From the NCBI GenBank assembly GCA_000169995.1, contig AAZW01000003.1, positions 1 through 64,000 on the forward strand: a stretch of DNA of 64,000 bases. The letters are read 5' to 3'. This document shows positions 25,909 to 34,983 of the stretch, piece by piece. Position numbers and translations under genes: made by a program. Below the pieces are notes generated by a model, which worked only from the letters and a program-made list of their open reading frames with translations, did no database searches and was not told where the DNA came from. Positions within the stretch are counted from its first letter, which is position 1. The number at the start of each line of letters is the position of its first letter. The DNA is from Vibrionales bacterium SWAT-3. Its GTDB lineage: Bacteria > Pseudomonadota > Gammaproteobacteria > Enterobacterales > Vibrionaceae.

Positions 25909-26272
25909 ATAGACTCCTTACTTGTCAGCAACCAAGAAGTACTTGGCCGCCAAGGGGGATTTTTGGGAAAACGAAACCCTTCACGCTGAACTAAGTTCGC
26001 GCTAACTAGGCTGTTTCTAAAAGGCCTTTGATAGATGGTGCTCTCAAATGTACATAGTGAAGTAGCGAGAACTACTCTCTTTGCGTCCGAGCAAAATGCA
26101 GATGTTCAGCCAAGTCAGGCCAAACTGAATGAGGTCATTACAAGCAGATAAACAGAAAAAGACTGTTTGGGTAATGCGTTTTTTATCAATTACAAAGACA
26201 AGCGGCGCATACTAGCACAACAGGCGGTAAAATGTCAGAAAAGCGTGATTTTTGTCACATTTTATTGAGCCA
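25909..26272. other. long leader/upstream region of the YfcC gene
   Basis: This has no gene. It holds a CRP-like site (26244-26259) and a weaker sigma-54-like element on the reverse strand (26097-26112, TGGCTGAACATCTGCA). Which promoter drives the transporter cannot be decided by eye. Confidence 0.4.
26244..26259. promoter_or_regulatory. CRP-like binding site
   Basis: CGTGA-N6-TCACA, with flanks AAAGCGTGAT and GTCACATTT close to the full 22-bp CRP consensus, lies upstream of the YfcC transporter gene. Confidence 0.45.
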
Positions 26273-26304
26273 TAAAAAAGCGCCCTGTAAAACAGCGCGC
26301 TTTG
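26273..26304 (-). terminator. terminator of the 26335-26919 gene
   Basis: On the reverse strand the stem AAAGCGCgCTGT / ACAGgGCGCTTT is followed by T6. Confidence 0.85.
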
Positions 26305-26334
26305 ACAAATATATCGAGAGACAGATCTAATCGG

Positions 26335-26919
26335 TTACTTAGGAGCTAGCTCGTAGTTCTCTTGCATCTCATGAGGGGCAATCCCGTACTCATAATCTGC
26401 TAAGTAACCGTCCTTATAAACCTTCATCCCTTTTTCATCCCAACTCACTTTTATCACGGCTGTTTTGCCATCTTCGCTGCCCATTAGCTCAAGCATTTCA
26501 GCGTCAATCTTAATGGCTTTGATGGTTTTAATTCGCTTAAACGGCTTGAACTCAGTGGTCGACGTTGGCAGTGAACCATAACTACTGATCCACGTTTCTT
26601 TTGGCACCAACCATTGGTTGAAAACATCATCAACAATCGCCTTAGGCATACTTGCAATAACCACATCGTCCGTCATCACGTTGTTAGTTTCTAAGCTGTA
26701 ACCACCTTTTCCGTCAGAAACGTAGGTTGGGAAATCAGTGCCTATTTCAGATTCAGCAGGCAAACGGCCTAGTGTCACTGACTTTTTGACGTACAGCTCT
26801 GCAGTTTCAAATTGCTGCATAATTTCTGGGATTTTCTGAAACTCCACAGGCGCAGCAAAAGCATTAAAAGCGAAAGAAAGTGAAGCTGCGATGGCAGCCA
26901 ATTTAACAGGCATTTTCAT
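26335..26919 (-). CDS. hypothetical secreted protein, 194 aa
   Basis: The protein has a clear Sec signal peptide with cleavage after AFA (about residue 22), then a mixed alpha/beta mature part of about 170 residues. Visible segments are EFQKIPEIMQQFETAELYVKKS, LPAESEIGTDFPTYVSDGKGGYSLETN and KVYKDGYLADYEYGI. No Cys or catalytic motif stands out. The text VTLGRLPAE and DGYLADYEYG may be family marks, but I do not recognise the family. It is periplasmic by prediction, monocistronic, with its own terminator. Confidence 0.65.
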   Translation of the reverse strand: MKMPVKLAAIAASLSFAFNAFAAPVEFQKIPEIMQQFETAELYVKKSVTLGRLPAESEIGTDFPTYVSDGKGGYSLETNNVMTDDVVIASMPKAIVDDVFNQWLVPKETWISSYGSLPTSTTEFKPFKRIKTIKAIKIDAEMLELMGSEDGKTAVIKVSWDEKGMKVYKDGYLADYEYGIAPHEMQENYELAPK

Positions 26920-27426
26920 GGTAACGGATCCAAGTTTAACGAAGTTGTTATGATATCCCGTACTAACAAATACCTCAATAAACTGCAGCCGCTTATATTG
27001 GTAATTGTGATATTGAGTGACGAAATCATCAGTAGTTAGTGCGTTACTCAGATCTGTCGGAGCTTTGAAGCAAATTTCAATATGGAGTGGGCAGTTGAGT
27101 GTCTATAAATTAAAGTCTAATGGTAACTTATTTATCAAAAACGAAAGAAGTTAGCCAAGTGACAAATTCGGAATTATAAAACCGATGAAGAGATATTCAC
27201 TAGAGTGGCGCTCATAATTAGAGCAAATCATCAAGGATGGAGTATTTTTGAACATGTCTCGAAAACACGAAACATAATATGCGATCAGTTATTCGGACTT
27301 TCAAGGGAGGAGGGAGAGATTATTTGATAACACTGAAGTCAATCACACATGTGTACTTTCTCTATTGGTTAATCTATCCGATGTTTGCTACGTTTAAATG
27401 ACACAGTCATTGGAAAGGTATGATTT
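26920..27426. other. intergenic region, 507 bp, no gene seen
   Basis: This AT-rich divergent region lies between a secreted protein gene and hpf. I found no open frame with a ribosome site and family features, and no strong hairpin. It must contain the hpf promoter. A small RNA cannot be excluded by reading alone. Confidence 0.45.
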
Positions 27427-27783
27427 ATGAAAATAAACGTTCAAACACATCACGTATCAATTAACGACGACTCACGTAAAGACATCGAAGGTAAGTTCGA
27501 AAAGATATCTAACCATTTTCCATCACTGATCAGCTGCGACATCATCATTACCAAAGAACATGGTCAACATCAGGTTGAAGTGTTCACCAACTACGAAGGT
27601 GTGCGTGTAAACGCAAAAGCGACAGATGACGTAATGTACCCAGCGATTTCTTCAGCAATCAAGAAGCTAGAAGCAGGCCTAAGTAACCGTAAGGGACAAT
27701 TAAAAGCAGACCTACACGAGAAACCAACAAGTACCAAGCCAGAGATTGCTTCGGACATCATCCAAGAGATGAAACTGGTATAA
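27427..27783 (+). CDS. hpf: ribosome hibernation-promoting factor, short form
   Basis: This 118-residue protein has the S30AE/YfiA fold. The first 95 residues match short HPF (MKINVQTHHVSINDDSRKDIEGKFEKISNHF, CDIIITKEHGQHQVEVF, ATDDVMYPAISSAIKKLEAGLSNRKGQL), and a 20-residue charged tail follows. Such proteins bind the 30S mRNA channel and promote dimerisation of idle ribosomes in stationary phase. It is not beside rpoN, unlike classical hpf, so this may be a second paralogue. It has its own terminator. Confidence 0.88.
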   Translation: MKINVQTHHVSINDDSRKDIEGKFEKISNHFPSLISCDIIITKEHGQHQVEVFTNYEGVRVNAKATDDVMYPAISSAIKKLEAGLSNRKGQLKADLHEKPTSTKPEIASDIIQEMKLV

Positions 27784-27833
27784 CTCCTCAAGTAGTCAAA
27801 GCTTACCGATAAAAGAAGCTTATTAAGAATTTC

Positions 27834-27860
27834 AAAGCCAGCACATGTTGCTGGCTTTTT
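27834..27860 (+). terminator. rho-independent terminator of hpf
   Basis: The stem AAAGCCAGCA / TGCTGGCTTT is followed by a T run. Confidence 0.85.
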
Positions 27861-28016
27861 CGATCTTGAGACTCCGTCATCCCTTCTCGTTACCAAATCG
27901 CGACTTCAGCTCAAATCCATATCGTCTTTAAATCCCTTAAGTCTCTGGTTGCTATAACAATCACGAATAGTATTTGATAGAGTTATCCGAAATCTAGCCC
28001 AAACGGAATATTTGTT

Positions 28017-28172
28017 ATGAAGAAAGTCGCGTTGATCCTTTTCCTAGCCACTCAATTAATGGCTTGTACAGAAGTTGGCAGTGAAGCTTGGTGTGAAGAT
28101 ATGAAAGAAAAGCCTAAAGGTGACTGGACTGCGAATGAAGCGGGTGATTTTGCGAAACACTGTATTTTCTAA
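28017..28172 (+). CDS. DUF3012-family small lipoprotein
   Basis: This 51-residue lipoprotein has signal peptide MKKVALILFLATQLMA followed by lipobox Cys17. The mature part (TEVGSEAWCEDMKEKPKGDW, then EAGDFAKHCIF) is the whole DUF3012 domain with its two conserved Cys (26 and 49), which probably form a disulfide. Function unknown. It is too short for usual ORF cut-offs but well supported by its family resemblance. It lies between hpf and the end of the Phn-type operon, transcribed convergently to the latter. Confidence 0.8.
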   Translation: MKKVALILFLATQLMACTEVGSEAWCEDMKEKPKGDWTANEAGDFAKHCIF

Positions 28173-28216
28173 GCGCTCGCTTTCCGTTAAATACAGCTAA
28201 ATACAGAATACACCGC

Positions 28217-28262
28217 ATAAAAAAACGACCGCTAGGTAGACCGAATTACCCAGGGTCGTTTG
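28217..28262 (-). terminator. terminator of the Phn-type transport operon
   Basis: On the reverse strand the stem AAACGACC / GGTCGTTT with a long loop is followed by T7. It may also stop the DUF3012 transcript. Confidence 0.75.
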
Positions 28263-28345
28263 AGCTTTAAAATGCTAGATAGGCAAGCTCTCAACTTTCA
28301 CACGAATCACATGTCATAAAAAACACAGTGAACACAACACACCGA

Positions 28346-29149
28346 TTAAATCAGTTTGTTACGGATGTGGATAACCACCGCTTCTGCAACGATAACCACC
28401 GCAAAAATACTCACTAATACCATCGAAACCTTTTGCCATTCAAAAAGGTTTTGCGCATCGTTTAGCACCACGCCAATACCACCAGCGCCCACCAAACCCA
28501 GTACCGCAGATTCACGCACGTTGATGTCCCAACGGAATAACACGATTGAGTAGAACGCAGGCATCACTTGTGGCCAATACCCTTTCAACAAGATACTCAT
28601 CCACGAAGCGCCCGTTGCACGTAAAGCTTCAATAGGCCCCATGTTCACTTCGGCAATGGCTTCCGCTAACAGCTTCCCTACAAAGCCGATACTGCGAATT
28701 GCAATTGCCATGATGCCGGCGAGAACACCTGGGCCAAACAGTGCGATAAACAGTAATGCCCATACCAGTGAGTTCACCGAACGTGAAGACACAAGGAAAA
28801 ATTGAGCAAACCAGTTCAACGCTTTATTGGGAGTAATGTTTGGTGCATTCAACAACGCTAAAGGAATCGCGAACACCAAAGTAAACAGTGTACCCAAGGT
28901 CGCGATGTGCAACGTTTCAATCATCGCGGCATGGATCGTTTGTGGGTAAAAAGCGTAATCCATTGGCACCATACGCTGAAACATATCAGCGAACTGAGCA
29001 GGCGCGTCATAAAGAAATTCAGGAATCACTTCCACCGTCTGCCAAGACCAAACAATGGCACACACTAGGCTAAGGTAAACGGCGAATCGAGCCACACGTT
29101 CATTAGGTGTAAAACGCTGCCACTCTCTATCGATAGATGCAGTTGTCAT
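28346..29149 (-). CDS. phnE: PhnE-type ABC transporter permease (second copy)
   Basis: This 267-residue inner-membrane permease of the PhnE family has about six hydrophobic segments and the ABC-permease EAA-like loop EALRATGASWMSILLKGYWPQVMPAF. It pairs with the preceding permease as a heterodimer served by the PhnC-type ATPase and PhnD-type binding protein. Its ATG overlaps the stop of the upstream permease by 1 nt (TAATG), so translation is coupled. Last gene of the operon, followed by a terminator. The substrate is an organophosphate-type compound by family; the exact one is not known. Confidence 0.88.
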   Translation of the reverse strand: MTTASIDREWQRFTPNERVARFAVYLSLVCAIVWSWQTVEVIPEFLYDAPAQFADMFQRMVPMDYAFYPQTIHAAMIETLHIATLGTLFTLVFAIPLALLNAPNITPNKALNWFAQFFLVSSRSVNSLVWALLFIALFGPGVLAGIMAIAIRSIGFVGKLLAEAIAEVNMGPIEALRATGASWMSILLKGYWPQVMPAFYSIVLFRWDINVRESAVLGLVGAGGIGVVLNDAQNLFEWQKVSMVLVSIFAVVIVAEAVVIHIRNKLI

Positions 29150-29961
29150 TAGAAGATTCTCCTAACAATGTTGGAAAGGAATTCACCGACAAGAATCAGT
29201 GCGATAATGGTGAGCAAGATAGCGGCAACGAAGTCATAGTCGAAACGTTGGAATGCAGAGAAAAGTGTTCCGCCAAGGCCGCCTGCCCCCACAATGCCCA
29301 CCATAGTCGAATTACGCAGATTAGAATCCAACTGATAGCTTGCAAAGCCAATAAATCGCGTGAAAACCTGCGGCATCACGGCATACAGAATGACACTAAC
29401 AAAGCTAGCACCTGTCGCTTTAATTGCTTCAACCGGTTTAAAAGAGATCTCTTCAATCGCTTCTGCAAACAATTTGGCGATAAAACCAATCGATGCGAAC
29501 ACCAAGGTCAAGATGCCAGCTAGCGCCCCAAAGCCCACCGCTTTTACAAATAAGATGGCGATGATCACTGGATGAAAAGAGCGACATAAGGCGATAAAAG
29601 CACGGACCGGCGTTGAGACGATCGCTGGCATCATATTTCTTGCAGCAAGTAGACCAAGGAATAATGAAATCACAATGCCAAAGAAGCTCGAAATAATCGC
29701 AATCTGCAAGCTCTCTGCGAGGCCACTCAATAGCAAACTGGTACGTGAAAAGTCAGGCGGGAACATTCGAGATAGTAATCGTTCACTTTCACCAAAGCCG
29801 ATGATCAAACGATCAAACGTCAGCCCTAATGTCGAAAAGCTGTAGAACAGGTAAGCAATAACGCCAGCGATGATCGCACGGTTCGTCCACGACGCTTTAA
29901 ACGGGTTTTCACGGTTAGCTTGCGAAAGACTTGGCGACGAACTTGGGTTTAATCCAGCCAT
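29149..29961 (-). CDS. phnE: PhnE-type ABC transporter permease (first copy)
   Basis: This 270-residue permease has an N-terminal Ser/Pro-rich cytoplasmic tail and about six membrane segments, with the EAA-like loop [29 protein letters not shown]. Together with the second copy it forms the membrane channel. It overlaps the end of the ATPase gene by 13 nt and the next permease by 1 nt, showing a tightly coupled operon. Confidence 0.88.
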   Translation of the reverse strand: MAGLNPSSSPSLSQANRENPFKASWTNRAIIAGVIAYLFYSFSTLGLTFDRLIIGFGESERLLSRMFPPDFSRTSLLLSGLAESLQIAIISSFFGIVISLFLGLLAARNMMPAIVSTPVRAFIALCRSFHPVIIAILFVKAVGFGALAGILTLVFASIGFIAKLFAEAIEEISFKPVEAIKATGASFVSVILYAVMPQVFTRFIGFASYQLDSNLRNSTMVGIVGAGGLGGTLFSAFQRFDYDFVAAILLTIIALILVGEFLSNIVRRIF

Positions 29962-30719
29962 GACTCACCTCCGTAGATGATTTTCAGATCTTCCTCTGAG
30001 ATACCTTCTGGGCTGCCATCGTAATACACCTTGCCATTACACATACCAATGATACGTTTGGCATAACGCTTGGCTAAGTTCACATCGTGGATATTCACCA
30101 ACACCGGGATGTTTTTCTGTTCGGCAAAGGTTTCCATCAACTCCATGATCTCAACCGCGGTTTTCGGGTCAAGTGATGAGGTAGGTTCGTCAGCAAGAAG
30201 AATATAAGGGTCTTGCATTACGGCACGAGCAATACCAACACGCTGCCTTTGCCCCCCAGATAAGCTGTCGGCACGTTGGTTTGCAAAATCTTGCAGACCA
30301 ACAAATTCCAGTAACTCAAACGCTTTTGCTAAATCTTGTGCTGAATAATTACGACGCCACGCATTCCAAGCGGTCATGTAGCCTAAGCGACCACTCAACA
30401 CGTTTTCGATAACCGTTAAACGCTCTACCAAGTTGTACTCTTGAAAGACCATGCCGATATGACGGCGCTGTTTACGAAGTGCTTGACCTTTTAGTTGAGT
30501 CAGGTCGGCACCATCAAATATGATTTCACCTTGGCTTGGGTCATTAAGGCGATTGATACAACGCAAAAGTGTACTTTTACCGGTACCCGACGGGCCAATA
30601 ATCGCGATGATGCCAGGCTCGTCGATATCAATATTGATGCCTTTAAGGATTGGCTTGCCTGCCACATATTCATGAAATAGGTTGTTGATCTTTATTCCGT
30701 CATAGCTTGCTACGGCCAT
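29949..30719 (-). CDS. phnC: PhnC-type ABC transporter ATPase
   Basis: This 256-residue ATPase has Walker [10 protein letters not shown] (about 44-52), the Q-loop [12 protein letters not shown], signature [14 protein letters not shown], Walker B ILLADEP and the switch His in NIHDVNLAK. It matches the phosphonate/phosphite importer family (PhnC). It lies 130 bp after the binding-protein gene, with a hairpin between them, and overlaps the first permease by 13 nt. Confidence 0.9.
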   Translation of the reverse strand: MAVASYDGIKINNLFHEYVAGKPILKGINIDIDEPGIIAIIGPSGTGKSTLLRCINRLNDPSQGEIIFDGADLTQLKGQALRKQRRHIGMVFQEYNLVERLTVIENVLSGRLGYMTAWNAWRRNYSAQDLAKAFELLEFVGLQDFANQRADSLSGGQRQRVGIARAVMQDPYILLADEPTSSLDPKTAVEIMELMETFAEQKNIPVLVNIHDVNLAKRYAKRIIGMCNGKVYYDGSPEGISEEDLKIIYGGESWLD

Positions 30720-30750
30720 ACTGCATTTCCTTGTGCGAATTTTAGAATGA

Positions 30751-30777
30751 TCTATGCCCTACCCGCGTGGGCATAGA
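30751..30777 (-). promoter_or_regulatory. intercistronic hairpin between phnD- and phnC-type genes
   Basis: TCTATGCCC / GGGCATAGA is an exact 9-bp stem with a 9-nt loop and no T run on the transcribed strand. It probably stabilises the upstream message, favouring binding protein over the membrane parts. Confidence 0.55.
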
Positions 30778-30849
30778 ATTTTAATTAAGGTAAGTGTTCT
30801 GGGAGACCTAGGCTTGATATGAAACCTAAGTCTTTTTTCGAACTAAGAG

Positions 30850-31896
30850 TTAACCGTTATTTGCTTGCTTCGCTAGCTCAGCGGCTTTTTTCTTTGCACG
30901 TTTAGCGGCGTCTTTTTCAGCCAGTTTTTTCAAACCTGCTTTGGTGTAAGCCGTGCCTGTCGCGTGCGCGATATCACGAATCACGTCCCACTCTTCTTTG
31001 TAGCTGATTGGCGAGAAACGGTCTGCACCTTTGAATGATGCACTCATCTCTGGTGTGAAGCGGTAGCTGAAGAAGGCTTCGTTGATCTTCTCAACTAGCT
31101 CTGGTTTTAGGTTGTAAGCGTAACCGAAAGCAGACGTTGGGAATCGTGGGCTGCGGTAGATGATCTTAAGCTCAGAATCATCAACACGACCTGCTGCTAC
31201 CATACGATCGTACACGTCAGATGCCACAGGTGCTGCATCATAGTCTCCGTTGAAGACACCTAGAATCGATTGGTCATGCTTACCTGAGTACAGTACTTTG
31301 TAGTCTTCATCTGGCACTAACCCTTTAGCTGGGAATAACGCACGAGGAGCTAGGTTGCCAGAGTTTGATGATGCAGAAGTGTGTGCAACCTTTTTGCCTT
31401 TTAGATCAGCCATCGTGTTGATGCCACTGTCTTTACGCACAATGGTGATCAGGTTGTAGCCTTGGAAACCAGACTCATCGCCTTTTACTGCAATTGGAAC
31501 GTAACCCGCTAGGTTAACCGCGTAGCCAGTTGGACCCGTAGAGAAACCAGCAACGTGCAAACGACCAGAACGCATCGCTTCTACTTGTGCAGAGTTCGAG
31601 TGCACCGTGTAGTAGATCACTCGCTTACCTGTGATTTTACTTAGGTGAGCTTGAAAGTCGGCAAACGCATCTTTGTATAGCGCTGGGTCTTCTACTGGTG
31701 TGTAGGTAAACACAAGCGTACTTGGGTCATTCCACTCGTCTGGATTCTTTGGTGAATCTGCCACCAAATCTTGGTTTTCATCACAGTATCGATCGTCTAA
31801 CACACCACGGCTAGAGCAGTCGCTTGCCATAGCCATTGAAGGAAGTAGTAATGAGCTAGCGATTAACAGTCCTTTAACACTGATTTTCATATTCAA
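30850..31896 (-). CDS. phnD: PhnD-type periplasmic substrate-binding protein
   Basis: This 348-residue protein has a signal peptide (cleavage after AMA, giving SDCSSRG) and the phosphate/phosphite/phosphonate binding-protein fold: FTYTPVEDPALYKDAFADFQAHLSKITGKRV, RSGRLHVAGFSTGPTGYAVNLAG, ADLKGKKVAHTSASSNSGNLAPRAL and the hinge GDYDAAPVASDVYDRM. The mature N-terminus carries two Cys (DCSSRG, RYCDEN) that may pair. The C-terminal 30 residues are Lys/Ala-rich. It leads the operon, behind a sigma-54 promoter at 31935-31951. Confidence 0.9.
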   Translation of the reverse strand: MNMKISVKGLLIASSLLLPSMAMASDCSSRGVLDDRYCDENQDLVADSPKNPDEWNDPSTLVFTYTPVEDPALYKDAFADFQAHLSKITGKRVIYYTVHSNSAQVEAMRSGRLHVAGFSTGPTGYAVNLAGYVPIAVKGDESGFQGYNLITIVRKDSGINTMADLKGKKVAHTSASSNSGNLAPRALFPAKGLVPDEDYKVLYSGKHDQSILGVFNGDYDAAPVASDVYDRMVAAGRVDDSELKIIYRSPRFPTSAFGYAYNLKPELVEKINEAFFSYRFTPEMSASFKGADRFSPISYKEEWDVIRDIAHATGTAYTKAGLKKLAEKDAAKRAKKKAAELAKQANNG

Positions 31897-31934
31897 ACCT
31901 TACTTTTACTTATTGTTGAGAGTCGCCTTCACTA

Positions 31935-31951
31935 TTGCAGCCTTTATGCCA
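31935..31951 (-). promoter_or_regulatory. sigma-54 promoter of the Phn-type operon
   Basis: Reverse strand TGGCATAAAGGCTGCAA has GG and GC at exact -24/-12 spacing. It is nearly the same as the element before the phosphodiesterase gene. The predicted start is about 30 nt upstream of the binding-protein ATG. Confidence 0.8.
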
Positions 31952-32011
31952 TGTTTTTATTTATTTAAATTCAACAACTTAATGAAAGGCTCAAATTCAA
32001 AAATCTATTTT

Positions 32012-32060
32012 GAGTCATTCATGTCCAACCAAAAAGCTTACATTTGGGTCATTTATGTCC
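32012..32060. promoter_or_regulatory. tandem activator sites upstream of the sigma-54 promoter
   Basis: AGTCATTCATGTCC (32013-32026) and GGTCATTTATGTCC (32047-32060) are two near-identical 14-bp pseudo-palindromes of form GGwCAT-N2-ATGwCC, 34 bp apart, about 60-110 bp upstream of the promoter. A third related copy precedes the phosphodiesterase promoter. Confidence 0.65.
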
Positions 32061-32077
32061 CATCGATTTTGGTGGTA

Positions 32078-32105
32078 AAAAAAGAGCCCGAAGGCTCTTT
32101 GGTTC
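32078..32105 (-). terminator. terminator of the phosphodiesterase gene
   Basis: On the reverse strand the stem AAAGAGCC-TTCG-GGCTCTTT is followed by a T run. Confidence 0.85.
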
Positions 32106-32145
32106 ACTGCTTTTTCTCTTATTATTCTTCAATAATCCAGATAAC

Positions 32146-33366
32146 TTAGGCGTCGCTGTCCATGCAGTTTGCGTAGTAAGTTACCGTTGCTGGCCAATCA
32201 CTGAATACGCCCATCACACCAACATCTTGCGCCAACACATCGAGCATTTTCATCATGTCGCCATCATTGTTGATGCCATCTTTCACACTCTTGTAGTACC
32301 AACCACCACCTTTCGCGAGTGGGCCTGAACGCTCCAGAGTCCATGCGATAATGTCGAGGTCTGCATCTTTAGCGAGCTTGGCGTAATTAGACGCAACCAG
32401 TTCTTTATTCTCATCTAGATCAACCAGAGCAAACAGAGGCGGCGCAATAATGTTTACACCCGCATCGTGCAGCTCTTTCATGTTCTCAACAGATGCGACA
32501 AAGTCCGCTTGTTCGTAAACACGGTCATCAAGATAAACGGTTTGTTTGCCGAATTTTGGTGCTGCTTTAATCCAGTACTTCACATCATCCAGGTTGAACG
32601 ATTGCAAGTAAGTCTCCGAAGGTGCAAAGCCCGCTTCTTTTAGTTCATCCACCAGCTTTTGCGCGTACATCTCTTGGCTGAAACCATTGAAAGGCATCTC
32701 AACAGCTGCCGATTTCAATTCAGGAGTCACTTTCACACCGTGCTCTTTAAACAGCGCCGCACTTTCTGCGTGTGTCATCAACGTCCCGCTCTGGCTGTAT
32801 AGATCCGTTCGCCACCCCGGAGTACCGTTCATGTACTCTTCGACTGTGGTTGCTTTCGGGTTCGCCCCATCCATTTTTCCTTTTAACGTCTTAAACTCCG
32901 CCAGCGTGAAATCGGAAGTACGACACTCAACCTGAGCATCTTCACCTGTCGCAGGGTTCGCAGGTTTAAATGGAACTGAACATTTCTTAGCAAGCTCTGG
33001 GTGAGCCAATACATCGGTCGTGGTGTGCAGGTCACTTTGAGAATGTCGACACACCAATTCCTTATCTTTAGTGAAAGTGACATCACACTCTACGACACCG
33101 GCTCCCATCTGAATCGCCGCTAAGTAAGATTCTTTAGTGTGCTCGGGAAACTGCATTGCAGCTCCACGATGCCCAATAGAAAAATCACTACGATGAAAAG
33201 GCCCTTCGCTACAACTGAGCAGCTTGGTTTTCAAAGGGCTCTCGTCCATATTGTTGACTAAAAAGAGGGGACGAGGTCCTAGGTTTGCTGACTCTGTCGC
33301 CGCCCATGCTGTCATTGAGCTAACGCCGAGTATCAGAGCAATCGAACCTTTCAGTATTTGCTTCAT
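32146..33366 (-). CDS. periplasmic glycerophosphodiester phosphodiesterase
   Basis: This 406-residue enzyme of the GDPD (GlpQ-like) family cleaves glycerophosphodiesters to glycerol 3-phosphate and an alcohol. It has a signal peptide (cleavage after AWA). Catalytic marks are [34 protein letters not shown] (metal-binding Glu and Asp, second His), and TPELKSA. The start at 33366 (MKQILKG) has AGGAGA upstream. Cys pairs in the mature part suggest disulfides. It has its own sigma-54 promoter and a terminator, and lies between the transport operon and the sensor/regulator pair. Confidence 0.88.
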   Translation of the reverse strand: MKQILKGSIALILGVSSMTAWAATESANLGPRPLFLVNNMDESPLKTKLLSCSEGPFHRSDFSIGHRGAAMQFPEHTKESYLAAIQMGAGVVECDVTFTKDKELVCRHSQSDLHTTTDVLAHPELAKKCSVPFKPANPATGEDAQVECRTSDFTLAEFKTLKGKMDGANPKATTVEEYMNGTPGWRTDLYSQSGTLMTHAESAALFKEHGVKVTPELKSAAVEMPFNGFSQEMYAQKLVDELKEAGFAPSETYLQSFNLDDVKYWIKAAPKFGKQTVYLDDRVYEQADFVASVENMKELHDAGVNIIAPPLFALVDLDENKELVASNYAKLAKDADLDIIAWTLERSGPLAKGGGWYYKSVKDGINNDGDMMKMLDVLAQDVGVMGVFSDWPATVTYYANCMDSDA

Positions 33367-33415
33367 GTTTGTATCTCCTTGCAACAAGCAATTATTTTTC
33401 TAATTTCCTTAATCC

Positions 33416-33443
33416 GGTCATTTCTACTTTCTGTGAAATGACC
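33416..33443. promoter_or_regulatory. perfect inverted repeat in the phosphodiesterase leader
   Basis: GGTCATTTC-N10-GAAATGACC has exact 9-bp arms. It lies between the predicted sigma-54 start (about 33463) and the ATG. The arms share GGTCAT with the upstream activator sites. There is no T run, so it is not an intrinsic terminator. Confidence 0.6.
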
Positions 33444-33472
33444 TCATGTGGGCTGATGCCACAATGTAGGGA

Positions 33473-33489
33473 TTGCACGCTTTGTGCCA
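33473..33489 (-). promoter_or_regulatory. sigma-54 promoter of the phosphodiesterase gene
   Basis: Reverse strand TGGCACAAAGCGTGCAA has a full TGGCAC -24 box and a TGCA -12 box at exact spacing. The predicted start is near 33463, about 97 nt before the ATG. Confidence 0.82.
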
Positions 33490-33551
33490 AATGTTAAAAC
33501 TCTTTTATTACAATTACTTGAAACAGTTAATCATTCGACTAAATGATAAAT

Positions 33552-33566
33552 GGGTCATTGTTGTCT
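33552..33566. promoter_or_regulatory. activator site upstream of the phosphodiesterase promoter
   Basis: GGTCATTGTTGTCT is a third version of the GGTCAT-N2-ATGTCC motif, about 65 bp upstream of the -24 box, where an enhancer-binding protein would act. Confidence 0.5.
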
Positions 33567-33630
33567 TATGCTTTTTTCTTCTACTTTGTCTTTTGGTTTA
33601 GGTTTGTTATTTGATAACCAACCTAGCGAG

Positions 33631-34983
33631 TTAAGCTTTGAAACTCTCTTTATCCAACTGGTGTTTTTTCATTTTTCGATAAAGCGTTTTGCGTGGCAGA
33701 TTCAGCTTGCTTGAGACTTCATTGATATTGCCCGCGCTCTCTATCAAGGCTTCGGTTAATACATTTCTCTCGTACTGCTCCATCTGCTTTTCAAAGGCGA
33801 AGTCTTCCCCGGTTGATTCACAAATTGGAGATTGAAGATCAAAGCCATCGCCGACAATACCGAGTACAAATCGGTCGGCAACGTTACGTAGCTCACGCAC
33901 GTTTCCAGGCCATTCATGTCGGCACAACTGCTGTATCTGTTCGGGATAAATCGTCGATGGACGCGTCTTGTACTTGTGGCTTGCTTGAATCACAAAGTGG
34001 CGGAACAACACCTGAATGTCCTCTTTGCGTTGGCGCAGTGCCGGAAGGTTTAAGCTGGCAATGTTTAAGCGATAGAAGAGGTCGGCTCTGAATTCACCGG
34101 ATTCACTGAGGCTTGCGAGGTCAGCTTTACTGGCAGCGACGACCACAATATCGACAGGTATCAATTCATTACCGCCCACACGCTCGATCACTCGTTCTTG
34201 AATCACGCGTAGTAACTTAATCTGCACTGCAATCGGCATGCTTTCAATTTCATCGAGAAAAAGAGTGCCACCATTGGCTTGTTCTATTTTTCCGATGCGT
34301 TTCTTATTGGCACTGGTAAACGAGCCCGCTTCATGACCAAACAGCTCGCTCTCAATAATGCTCTCTGTCATGCCACCACAGTTTATCGCGACAAACGGCT
34401 TTGCCTTACGACGACTAAATTGATGTAAGGCGCGAGCAATTACCTCTTTGCCAGTGCCTGTCTCACCGTTAATAATGGTGTCGACGCCAGTATGAGAGAG
34501 CGCAAGCACTTGCTTACGTATGGTGTCCATCGCTTGGGATTGCCCGATAACCACAGATTCAATCGGTAGTTCTGTATCCTGATCGTCGTCTAACGTTGCA
34601 GGGCTGTTGTGCTGACACTGTGCCAACGCCAAGTCGAGCTTTTCTACCAACTCACTGGCATTGAGGGGTTTCTCCAGAAAGTCGAACGCACCCAACTTCA
34701 TCGCCTCTATCGCCATAGGAATATCACCATGCCCGCTCATCAGTAATACCGGAACATTGGCTGCGCGATGTTGGATTGAGCTCAACAACGTAAGCCCGTC
34801 GACTTGTGGCATTCGCACATCACACAACACCACCGACTGACTGTTTGCTTTGAGGGATTTTAGGCCAAGGTTTGGGTCGGTAAAGCTAGTGACACGGAAA
34901 CCCTCGAGTTCCAACATTTCACTCACGGCTTCAACAACGTCGGTTTCATCGTCGATAAGAACTATGTGTTTTTCTGAAGTCAT
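33631..34983 (-). CDS. NtrC-family response regulator, PgtA/DctD-like
   Basis: This 450-residue sigma-54 activator has three domains. The receiver holds Asp11, Asp12 and phospho-acceptor Asp55. The AAA+ domain has Walker A GETGTGKE at 173-180 and LFLDEIES Walker B. A Fis-type HTH ends the protein (SSKLNLPRKTLYRKMKK). The sigma-54 contact loop reads GSFTSA (220-225), not the usual GAFTGA. It overlaps the sensor kinase gene by 4 nt (ATGA). It is the natural candidate to activate the two adjacent sigma-54 promoters, in the manner of PgtA for phosphoglycerate transport; the true signal is unknown. Confidence 0.88.
   Translation of the reverse strand: MTSEKHIVLIDDETDVVEAVSEMLELEGFRVTSFTDPNLGLKSLKANSQSVVLCDVRMPQVDGLTLLSSIQHRAANVPVLLMSGHGDIPMAIEAMKLGAFDFLEKPLNASELVEKLDLALAQCQHNSPATLDDDQDTELPIESVVIGQSQAMDTIRKQVLALSHTGVDTIINGETGTGKEVIARALHQFSRRKAKPFVAINCGGMTESIIESELFGHEAGSFTSANKKRIGKIEQANGGTLFLDEIESMPIAVQIKLLRVIQERVIERVGGNELIPVDIVVVAASKADLASLSESGEFRADLFYRLNIASLNLPALRQRKEDIQVLFRHFVIQASHKYKTRPSTIYPEQIQQLCRHEWPGNVRELRNVADRFVLGIVGDGFDLQSPICESTGEDFAFEKQMEQYERNVLTEALIESAGNINEVSSKLNLPRKTLYRKMKKHQLDKESFKA

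Noticed and set aside
27834-27860. hpf terminator shares the AAAGCCAGCA arm with the IS-split hairpin
   Set aside because: Short GC-rich terminator stems often coincide; no longer similarity is seen around them.
28346-31896. Full phosphonate C-P lyase locus
   Set aside because: Only the transport genes are present; no phnG-M, phnX, phnW or aep genes are adjacent, so the substrate should not be assumed to be a phosphonate.
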